Assembly: GCA_015767395.1 (NCBI GenBank)
Contig: JADWMI010000179.1
Location: 1-5,308, forward strand
Length of the DNA stretch: 5,308 nucleotides
Direction: 5' to 3'
DNA from: Bacteroidota bacterium
GTDB taxonomy: Bacteria; Bacteroidota; Bacteroidia; Flavobacteriales; Flavobacteriaceae
The notes beneath the pieces were generated by a model. The model worked only from the letters and a program-made list of their open reading frames with translations. It had not been told where the DNA came from and ran no database searches. Shown piece by piece: positions 1 to 5,308 of the stretch. The position numbers and the translations under genes were made by a program. The stretch's first letter is position 1, and each line of letters begins with the position of its first letter.

Positions 1-398
1 TGTTAAGTTTCCAATGGAAATCAACTGAAAAAGATGCTGATGTTAAAGTTGTTGGCGGTTTAGATTATACCGGCGGTGACTTATACGGTTTGCTTGATGC
101 TGATGCGGTTTATAGCTCTCCAACTGCTGCTGGATTTACTGCAACAATAACAACAACTTGTTATGGTGGACCGGTTGAAGGATTACTTATTGGTGATTTC
201 ACACTTGCTGAAATAACACCAACTCCTGGAGATATTACCGGAAATATTGCTTCGGTTATGGAATCAAGTGCGGGTGTTTATGATTTCTTATTTACTGCAC
301 CGGTAACTGCGGGTGATGTTTTAAGATTATCAGCGACAAAAGACCGTTTTGATTTTGCTGAAATGTCAGATGGTACAAATGATATAACTATTCTTTAA
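1..398 (+). CDS. Phage tail structural protein, C-terminal part with Ig-like domain (probable major tail/tube protein; 5' end cut by window)
   Basis: The reading frame is open from base 3 to the TAA at 396-398, giving 131 residues with no start in the window. An internal TTG at 90 could be read as a start, but the frame continues upstream without a stop, so I treat the gene as truncated by the window edge. From about fragment residue 35 the protein looks like one beta-sandwich: alternating hydrophobic/Thr strands (FTATITTT), a loop with GGPVEGL, a strand at GDFTLAEI, then GVYDFLFTAPVTAGDVLRL and a closing strand. This is the pattern of bacterial Ig-like domains, which often cap siphophage major tail proteins (lambda gpV is the classic case) and decorate the outside of the tail. 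Its place upstream of the chaperone and tape measure genes fits the tube protein. The N-terminal tube fold is not visible, so another Ig-carrying virion protein is possible. The identity is an inference; the Ig-like fold is moderately supported. Confidence 0.55.
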   Translation, partial: LSFQWKSTEKDADVKVVGGLDYTGGDLYGLLDADAVYSSPTAAGFTATITTTCYGGPVEGLLIGDFTLAEITPTPGDITGNIASVMESSAGVYDFLFTAPVTAGDVLRLSATKDRFDFAEMSDGTNDITIL

Positions 399-589
399 TG
401 AAGGTTAAGGTGATACACGGAGTTCAATTCAATTTGGACTCCGTTAAATCAATATCACTTTCGAGGTTCAAGGAACTTTATAAAGTGAGGTTCGGAGAGA
501 ATACAGAAAGTATTTATTTCGAAATAACCGGAAAAGTTAAAAAGGAAAAGAAACCAAAGAATAAACCAAAAGAAGAAGCACCAAATTAA
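398..589 (+). CDS. Small phage protein of unknown function with Lys/Pro/Glu-rich tail
   Basis: This is a 63-residue protein that I do not recognise. The ATG at 398-400 shares its A with the upstream TAA (TAATG), so its translation is probably coupled to termination of the tail protein gene; no Shine-Dalgarno sequence is seen before it. Residues 1-46 look like a small folded unit with alternating beta-like stretches (KVKVIHGVQFNL, YKVRFG, SIYFEITG). From residue 47 to the end it is charged and probably disordered, made of Lys, Pro and Glu (KKEKKPKNKPKEEAPN). There is no signal peptide or membrane segment. The coding sequence runs into the terminator at 576-601. Being placed directly after the putative tube gene suggests a virion-assembly or tail-associated role, but no function can be assigned. 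The tight coupling and consistent codon use argue that the gene is real. Confidence 0.7.
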   Translation: MKVKVIHGVQFNLDSVKSISLSRFKELYKVRFGENTESIYFEITGKVKKEKKPKNKPKEEAPN

Positions 590-601
590 GGTGCTTTTTT
601 T
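576..601 (+). terminator. Intrinsic (Rho-independent) terminator overlapping the gene 2 stop codon
   Basis: The arms AAGCACC (576-582) and GGTGCTT (590-596) form a perfect 7-bp stem with four G-C pairs around a 7-base loop (583-589). A run of seven T (595-601) starts in the last two stem bases. On the + strand this is a standard terminator shape. On the opposite strand the arm is followed only by a broken T-rich stretch, so it appears to act in one direction. The TAA of the 63-residue gene lies at 587-589 inside the loop, and the next ATG follows six bases after the T run. It lies between the probable tube gene and the chaperone/tape measure genes, where partial termination would reduce expression of the low-copy proteins. 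Efficiency cannot be judged from sequence alone. Confidence 0.8.
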
Positions 602-606
602 GTATT

Positions 607-1053
607 ATGGAACTGTTAAAGAAAATAGCTAATAATTTCATTGCTTTAAATACAAAAGAAATATTGTTTCGCACCGTTTCAAATAATCCACAACTTGAAA
701 AACTTGCAATAAAGTTGAATCAAGATAAACAATTGAAATTTGGTTTAACCGCTGATGGTGATTATCTTGGTGACTATTCAAAAACTTCTGTTGAGGTTTA
801 CGGCAAAGAACCGGGACCAATTCAACTGTATGATGGTGGTGATTTTTACAAATCTTTTCAAGTTATTTTATTGGATGATGGTTTTTTAATTGATGCGGAT
901 GGTATGAAAACAGATGATTCCGGCCAAACAACAAATTTGTTTACAAAGTACGGTCAAGATATTACCGGACTGAATGATGAAAATTTGACTATCTTTATAG
1001 CTGCATTAAGACCAAAAATTGCTGATGCTATAATTAGAAGGATTTTTTTATAA
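607..1053 (+). CDS. Conserved phage protein, possibly gp10-like tail-completion/neck type
   Basis: The protein has 148 residues and starts at the ATG just after the terminator. The only SD-like bases upstream (AAGG, 588-591) lie in the hairpin and are too far away, so initiation probably relies on the AT-rich leader. Residues 1-43 look helical (ELLKKIANNF, then EKLAIKLNQDKQL). Residues 44-75 are loop-rich with GDYLGDYSKTS and KEPGPIQ. The most distinctive stretch is LYDGGDFYKSF at 74-84, followed by a hydrophobic strand (QVILL), FLIDADGMK at 93-101, YGQDITGLNDENL at 115-127, and a final helix. The order (basic helical start, a T/G-D-F-Y-x-S-F-like centre, then a strand) recalls HK97 gp10-like proteins, where a TGxLxxS motif is typical. 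I also recall similar unnamed proteins in Bacteroidota prophages, unchecked here. The location after, not before, the tube gene is unusual for a neck protein, so the function stays open. Its stop overlaps the next ATG by one base. Confidence 0.75.
   Translation: MELLKKIANNFIALNTKEILFRTVSNNPQLEKLAIKLNQDKQLKFGLTADGDYLGDYSKTSVEVYGKEPGPIQLYDGGDFYKSFQVILLDDGFLIDADGMKTDDSGQTTNLFTKYGQDITGLNDENLTIFIAALRPKIADAIIRRIFL
1036..1042 (+). promoter_or_regulatory. Possible Shine-Dalgarno sequence for the 1053 start
   Basis: AGAAGGA lies 10 bases upstream of the ATG at 1053, inside the 3' end of the preceding gene. It is the best SD match among the starts in this window, though the spacing is a little long. 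Because the start also overlaps the previous stop (TAATG), translational coupling may matter more than this site. Confidence 0.35.
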
Positions 1054-1547
1054 TGTTTTTTAACAAATTAGAAACATACAATTCAATTGAAGAATTACCA
1101 ATTGGTAACTTTCAAAAGGTTATGAAAAACGGTGATTTAAAACAAATGATTACTAAAGGAGTTTTTAAAAAGAAGCACATTCAGCAACTTGAAAACGCTT
1201 GGATAAATTGTTACAATCAGTATTTACAAACTTTTGGATTAAATAAAATGTATGTTTTGGTTTTGGATCAAGAAGAAAAGATTGCGAAATTAATTTGTGA
1301 CCGTTGGATAAAAGACTTGAAACATTTGAACGGTGTTATTAAACACGAAGAACAAGTTTTAAAACAAATGATATTACCAACGAAAGGTGAAAAAAAATCA
1401 TTTGAAGAAGATTTGGCCATAATTCAGAAACACAACGGTTTTGTAATTGACCAAAAAACGACAAGTGTAAAAATGTTTTTTACTTATGTAAAAATGTTAG
1501 AGAAAGAAGCAACCGACCAAAAAAGAAGAAATGCCACAAAAGATTGA
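1053..1547 (+). CDS. Probable tail assembly chaperone (positional, gpG-like)
   Basis: The protein has 164 residues. The ATG at 1053 shares its first base with the upstream TAA. It appears almost entirely helical and charged. Residues 8-25 read TYNSIEELPIGNFQKVMK, the "LPIG.F.K" style opening seen in several small phage proteins that sit before tape measure genes. Helices follow around 36-60, 70-105 and 140-160, ending in a basic tail (DQKRRNATKD). There is no signal peptide or membrane segment. Tail assembly chaperones bind the tape measure protein in the cytoplasm and recruit tube subunits; lambda gpG, of similar size (about 140 residues), is the model. The gene overlaps the tape measure start by 17 bases, in the expected order. 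No frameshifted T-like extension fits here: the -1 frame closes at 1577-1579, and the +1 frame is that of the tape measure gene, with a stop at 1498-1500. The assignment rests mainly on position, size and helicity. Confidence 0.6.
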   Translation: MFFNKLETYNSIEELPIGNFQKVMKNGDLKQMITKGVFKKKHIQQLENAWINCYNQYLQTFGLNKMYVLVLDQEEKIAKLICDRWIKDLKHLNGVIKHEEQVLKQMILPTKGEKKSFEEDLAIIQKHNGFVIDQKTTSVKMFFTYVKMLEKEATDQKRRNATKD

Positions 1548-4500
1548 AAATAAAGATATATTTAGCCCGGATTTTTTAGAGCCACAAAAAAAGAGTTTTA
1601 GAGAAATCATTGAACTGATTAAATTAATGGAATCAGAAATGAAAGACGTTCTGAAGGTGCAAAAAGAATTGGTTAATACTTCAGATAAAAAGAGCGTTGA
1701 AGGATTAAAGAAAAGACAAAGAGCGGTTCAATCTGTTAACCAGGTTTCGAAAGAAATGTTGAAATTAGAGAAACAAAGAAAATCCGTTTCGGCTCAACTT
1801 GCAATTGCAGAAACACAAGAAGCGAAGGCGGTTGCTGCAACACGAATTGAACTACAAAGAAAAAAGAAAGCGGTTAAAGATGAAATTCTTGCGGAAAAAG
1901 GTTTGGTTTCTGAATATCAAAAACAGTCTGCAACATTAAACAACCTTAGAAAAAAATACAAAGATTTAATTCTTGTTCAAGGAAAAGAAACAAACGCAAC
2001 CAAAAAATTAAGAAGGGAAATCACCTCTTTAGATACAAAGCTAAAAAAGGTTGATGCAAGTGTTGGTCAATATCAAAGAAGCGTTGGAAATTATGGAAAA
2101 GCATTTGGAAAAGTTACCGGTGTTTTAAGAAACTTTGGTTTGGCCGTTGGCGGTTTGGCTATCATCAGAAATATTAGCGGCATAGTAAGCGGATTTGAGC
2201 AATCACAAGCGGATTTAGCTTCTGTTCTTGGTGTTAATGTTGATGAAATGAAAGCATTAACGGAACAAGCGCGTGAACTTGGTGCAACTACTCGATTTAC
2301 CGCCGGTGAGGTTGCTTCACTTCAAAAGGAATTTGCAAAGTTAGGTTTTGACCAAACCGAGATTGAAAATATGACCGAAGCAACTTTACAACTTGCAGCC
2401 GCAACCGGTACTGAATTACCGAGAGCCGCCGAAGTTACCGGTGCTACTTTAAGAGGTTTTGGATTAGATGCTTCAGAAACGCAAAGAGTTGTTGACGTAA
2501 TGGCCAAATCATTTTCATCTTCTTCTTTGGATATGGAAAAATTTGCAACTGCGATGTCAAGTGTTGCTCCGGTGGCAAAAACTGCGGGTTTATCAGTTGA
2601 AAAAACAACCGCATTATTAGGAACTTTAACTGATCGTGGACTTGATGCTTCAACGGCCGGTACCGGTTTACGAAATATATTCCTGGAACTTTCAAAACGT
2701 GGATTATCTTTTGAAGAAGCAATGCTTCAGATTAATTCTGCAACAGATAAAAATGCCGCTTCACTTGATTTATTTGGGAAAAGAGGTGCAACCGTTGGAA
2801 CAATACTTTCTGAAACTTCAGAGGATGTTGCAACATTAGAAGGAAAATTAAATGATGCCGGTGGTGCTGCTAAAGAAATGGCAGATAAACAACTAAACAC
2901 TTTAAACGGTGCTTTGGATTTGCTTAAATCGGCTTGGGAAGGTTTTATTTTAGATTTAAACGAGGGAACCGGTGCTTTTGCTGGATTGAAAGATATTTTA
3001 TTTTTTGTTGCAAAGAATTTAACTTCAATTATAAAAGTAGTTAAATCGGTTGCCCTTGGTTGGGTTGCTTATAGAGTTGCCTTGAAACTTGTTAATAAGG
3101 AAACCGGGAAATTTATTGGGCTTGGACTTGCTTCAAAACTTGGGTCTTTGGGTAAAACTCTCGGTTTAATGACAAAAGGAACAAGGGGTGCGGCTTTAGG
3201 CTTTAAAAGAATGGGATTAGCAATGAAAACTATTCCTTTAGCGGCTTGGATTAGTGGAATAACTACGGTGGTTTCTTTGTTATGGGATTTTGTAAGTGGA
3301 ACTGATGCGGCAACAGAAGCACAAAATGAATTAAACAAAGAAAAGGCTGAAGAACTAAGGCTTGAAAAAGAAAAAGTTAGAAATTCAGATCAAGCAAGGA
3401 AACAAGCACAATTTGACCTTAAAAGAACCGCGGCTTTATTACAAAGAGGTCAAAAATTTAGTAAGGAAAAACTTGAATCAATCAAAGCGGAAGCGGAAGC
3501 GGAAATTGCATCAACTTCAATAATAATTGACAACTTAAAAATTAGGGAAGCTAAAGTTCTTCAAATTCAAAATAACTTAATTAAAAAAGAAAAAGAAGCC
3601 GGTTTTGAAATCACCGGAACTTTAAGAAAAATATTAGGTGCAAGGGCGCGAGGTATGGTAAGCGATGAATTAGGAATTTCCGAAACTGAAAATGTTGACG
3701 AGCTAATTTCAAGATATAATTTACTTCAAGCGTTATTACCACAAATCACAAAGGAGTTAAAAAATCAGTCTGAAGAAACTGAGGAAACAAAAGAAAATAC
3801 AAAAAAAATAACTAAAAATAGAAAAATAGAATTAACCGGTTTGGCAAAACTTAAAGGTGAACTTTCAGATATAAGAAAATTACGTTCTGATGAATTGGTT
3901 ATTAATGGTGAAACGGTTTTATTTCAAAGATATACGGACCAAACAAAAGAATTAACAAATCAAATTGAATTATTAGAAGCGCGTTTAAAACTAAGTGAAG
4001 AAGGATTTAAAGCTAAAAAGAAAGAAATTATTACCGATGTTTCCGGAATAACCGGTGAAGAAGATTTAAGGGAAGAAGCAAACAATGCGGTTGATGACTT
4101 TGTTAATATTCAAGTTGAAGGTGCTGATGAAATTGCAGACAATGACAAAAAGTATTATGAACAAAGATTAATTGCTTTGAAATCATTTGCAGCAAAGGCA
4201 ATTGAAATTGCAAACGCAAAAACAGACAAGGAAATTTCAAATATTGACAAAGAACTTGACGCTAATAAAAAGCGACAAGATGAACTTCAAACACTCGCAG
4301 CGCAAGGAAATTTGGCCGCTGAACAATCAATTGGTGCTGAAATCAAAAGAGAATTAGAACTTGAAAGACAAAAAGAAGCACTTGAAAAGAAAAAAGCACG
4401 AAGGCAAATAATAATTGAAGGTTTGGATTTGTTAAGTTCAAAGATTGATAACGGTGACAAAGATGCGGTTACTTCAACTCTAAATGATATGACGCGTTTA

Positions 4501-4932
4501 TTGGGTGCTTTGTCCGCGCTTCCTGGCTTCATTGATGGAACAGAAACAACCGTTGGTGCTGCTTTAGGTAAGCCACAATTAAACACCGGTGTTGATGATT
4601 ATATTGTTAGAGTTGATGGTTCTGAAAAGATATTGAATCCAAATATGAGCGCAAGAACCGGAAATATGACAACCGAAGAAATCACACGCGCCGCTGAAAT
4701 GTATTCAAGCGGAATGTTCGATCAAAATGTTTTAATTCATCCACAAGTAAGCGCACTTAATCAACCGTTTCAAAATAGCAATGAAATATTAAAAAAATTC
4801 GATTCTTTAGAAAGTACTATCAGAAATAAACCGATTCTTTCGGACTTGAAATTTGATGATTTGCAAAAGGCTTTGATTGTAACGGTTGAACAAAATGGTG
4901 ATTTGAAACGCGCACATTATAAACTAAAATAG
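1531..4932 (+). CDS. Phage tail tape measure protein, TP901 family
   Basis: This 1133-residue protein fills the tail tube, sets its length and is released at infection, probably helping DNA through the envelope. The start is the first ATG after an in-frame TAG at 1498-1500, and the purine run AGAAGAA precedes it. Residues about 15-175 are Lys/Glu/Gln-rich coiled coil. A short hydrophobic stretch (202-221) leads into the TP901-type core at about 222-480, with typical phrases such as FEQSQADL, LGATTRFTAGEVA, AATGTELPRAAEV, MSSVAPVAKTAGLS, LTDRGLDASTAGTGLRN and a closing LKSAWEGFILDL. Two hydrophobic segments follow, at about 488-521 and 567-588. Further coiled coil covers about 592-690, 740-835 and 870-972. 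Near the C-terminus (998-1044) lies PGFIDGTETTVG, then DDYIVRVDGSEKILNP, resembling the conserved ends of other tape measures. No lytic transglycosylase or peptidase domain is apparent. At about 0.15 nm per residue the upper limit for the tail is near 170 nm. The gene is intact. Confidence 0.95.
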   Translation: MPQKIENKDIFSPDFLEPQKKSFREIIELIKLMESEMKDVLKVQKELVNTSDKKSVEGLKKRQRAVQSVNQVSKEMLKLEKQRKSVSAQLAIAETQEAKAVAATRIELQRKKKAVKDEILAEKGLVSEYQKQSATLNNLRKKYKDLILVQGKETNATKKLRREITSLDTKLKKVDASVGQYQRSVGNYGKAFGKVTGVLRNFGLAVGGLAIIRNISGIVSGFEQSQADLASVLGVNVDEMKALTEQARELGATTRFTAGEVASLQKEFAKLGFDQTEIENMTEATLQLAAATGTELPRAAEVTGATLRGFGLDASETQRVVDVMAKSFSSSSLDMEKFATAMSSVAPVAKTAGLSVEKTTALLGTLTDRGLDASTAGTGLRNIFLELSKRGLSFEEAMLQINSATDKNAASLDLFGKRGATVGTILSETSEDVATLEGKLNDAGGAAKEMADKQLNTLNGALDLLKSAWEGFILDLNEGTGAFAGLKDILFFVAKNLTSIIKVVKSVALGWVAYRVALKLVNKETGKFIGLGLASKLGSLGKTLGLMTKGTRGAALGFKRMGLAMKTIPLAAWISGITTVVSLLWDFVSGTDAATEAQNELNKEKAEELRLEKEKVRNSDQARKQAQFDLKRTAALLQRGQKFSKEKLESIKAEAEAEIASTSIIIDNLKIREAKVLQIQNNLIKKEKEAGFEITGTLRKILGARARGMVSDELGISETENVDELISRYNLLQALLPQITKELKNQSEETEETKENTKKITKNRKIELTGLAKLKGELSDIRKLRSDELVINGETVLFQRYTDQTKELTNQIELLEARLKLSEEGFKAKKKEIITDVSGITGEEDLREEANNAVDDFVNIQVEGADEIADNDKKYYEQRLIALKSFAAKAIEIANAKTDKEISNIDKELDANKKRQDELQTLAAQGNLAAEQSIGAEIKRELELERQKEALEKKKARRQIIIEGLDLLSSKIDNGDKDAVTSTLNDMTRLLGALSALPGFIDGTETTVGAALGKPQLNTGVDDYIVRVDGSEKILNPNMSARTGNMTTEEITRAAEMYSSGMFDQNVLIHPQVSALNQPFQNSNEILKKFDSLESTIRNKPILSDLKFDDLQKALIVTVEQNGDLKRAHYKLK
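3487..3504 (+). repeat. Short in-frame tandem repeat (GCGGAA)x3 in the tape measure gene
   Basis: Three perfect copies of GCGGAA encode Ala-Glu-Ala-Glu-Ala-Glu at tape measure residues 653-658, within a predicted coiled coil. The unit is 6 bases, so copy changes would lengthen or shorten the rod by two residues without a frameshift. Such a short array may simply reflect coiled-coil composition. Confidence 0.6.
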
Positions 4933-4933
4933 A

Positions 4934-5308
4934 ATGGCTATTGAAATTATATTAAACGGTGATAATTCTTCAGCGGTCAAAGAATTGCACGATTTAGAAA
5001 TTCTTGCAAGTGTTGAACGCGGAAATGTGAACGCAAGTATTACAACCGAACAATTAACTTTGGTAAATGAATATGCCGAACTTGTAAGAAATTACATTGC
5101 CGGAGGTGTAAATGGAACAACTAACGGTATTTTCGAAGGCTTACCGCTTCAAATACAAGAAAACGGTGTTAACGTATTCGATGGTTATTTAGACTTCTTA
5201 AACGACTTTGAAATAGTTAATCCAACAACGGTACTTTCAAGAATTAAAAAGCACGATGGAAACAATAATTTCTTGGACCGCGCCAACGGTTTAACTTTTG
5301 GTTTTTTA
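4934..5308 (+). CDS. Putative distal tail / tail-tip protein, N-terminal part (3' end cut by window)
   Basis: The ATG at 4934 lies one base after the tape measure TAG. The frame is open to the window end, giving 125 residues with no stop. No SD is seen, so coupling to the upstream gene is likely. Residues 1-10 are a beta-like start (MAIEIILNGD). Residues 15-56 look helical. Residues 63-90 carry a strand-turn-strand pattern with GIFEGLPLQIQ and NVFDGYLDFL, then IVNPTTVLSRIKKHDGNN and DRANGLTFGFL. The phrase type "G-hydrophobic-FEG-P...G-hydrophobic-FDGYLD" suggests a beta-sandwich region. In siphophages the gene right after the tape measure usually encodes the distal tail protein or another tail-tip component that starts tube assembly and anchors the receptor-binding apparatus. 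No named family can be seen with confidence, so this is a positional assignment. The reading frame itself is well supported. Confidence 0.6.
   Translation, partial: MAIEIILNGDNSSAVKELHDLEILASVERGNVNASITTEQLTLVNEYAELVRNYIAGGVNGTTNGIFEGLPLQIQENGVNVFDGYLDFLNDFEIVNPTTVLSRIKKHDGNNNFLDRANGLTFGFL

Noticed and set aside
33..105. Direct repeat GATGCTGATG at 33-42 and 96-105
   Set aside because: Both copies are coding and reflect repeated Asp-Ala-Asp codons; there is no sign of a recombination or attachment site.
90..398. TTG at 90 as a start for a 102-residue protein
   Set aside because: The same frame is open to the left edge of the window with protein-like sequence, so the TTG is an internal Leu codon of a truncated gene.
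638..820. Minus-strand 60-residue frame opposite the 607-1053 gene
   Set aside because: It is antisense to a better supported gene with coupled neighbours, and no start signal is seen.
1391..1397. A AAA AAA slippery heptamer in frame within the 1053-1547 gene
   Set aside because: A -1 shift reaches TGA within three codons and a +1 shift soon meets TAA, so no useful fusion would result. It is probably an ordinary Glu-Lys-Lys run.
1519..1525. AAAAAAG slippery-like sequence just before the tape measure start
   Set aside because: It is not in the phase needed for -1 slippage in the 1053-1547 frame, and the -1 frame closes at 1577-1579.
2444..2722. Minus-strand open frames within the tape measure gene (also 2322-2507, 3069-3338 and 4287-4586)
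   Set aside because: They lie wholly inside a strongly supported + strand gene, have no start context and give low-complexity or implausible proteins.
2636..2839. Plus-strand 67-residue frame inside the tape measure gene
   Set aside because: It overlaps the conserved TP901 core in another frame and resembles no protein; it is a shadow frame.
4582..4593. Perfect 12-base palindrome AACACCGGTGTT
   Set aside because: It encodes Asn-Thr-Gly-Val inside the tape measure gene. About one perfect 12-base palindrome is expected by chance in a window this size, and it follows from the ACC-GGT codon habit.

Overview
This window is a stretch of the tail-morphogenesis module of a long-tailed (siphovirus-type) phage or prophage. 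All genes are on the + strand and packed end to end. The DNA is AT-rich, almost every stop is TAA, and most starts lack a good Shine-Dalgarno sequence. Together with the look of several proteins (as I remember relatives, not from a search), this suggests a Bacteroidota host, perhaps a flavobacterium-like one. That host assignment is an inference.

Layout: (1) 1-398, the 3' end of a structural gene, probably the major tail (tube) protein, ending in an Ig-like beta-sandwich domain. (2) 398-589, a 63-residue protein of unknown function with a Lys/Pro/Glu-rich tail, whose ATG overlaps the previous stop by one base. (3) 576-601, a well-formed intrinsic terminator with the gene 2 stop codon in its loop. 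(4) 607-1053, a 148-residue phage protein with some resemblance to gp10-like tail-completion/neck proteins. (5) 1053-1547, a 164-residue helical protein in the position of the tail-assembly chaperone. (6) 1531-4932, the 1133-residue tape measure protein with a clear TP901-type core. (7) 4934-5308, the 5' end of a gene in the position of the distal tail/tail-tip protein.

Working model: the tube protein polymerises around a scaffold made of the tape measure protein kept soluble by the chaperone. The product of the last gene helps to form the tail tip where assembly begins. The terminator between the abundant tube gene and the low-copy chaperone/tape-measure genes is well placed to lower transcription of the latter. 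Coupling by one-base (TAATG) and 17-base overlaps ties neighbouring genes together.

I see no RNA genes, CRISPR arrays, insertion sequences, attachment sites or defence genes, and no stretch over 300 bases without a gene. The window is mostly a conventional tail module. The less ordinary points are the terminator position, the apparent lack of a G/GT-style frameshift extension, two small proteins of unknown role, and a strict ACC-GGN rule at Thr-Gly codon pairs.
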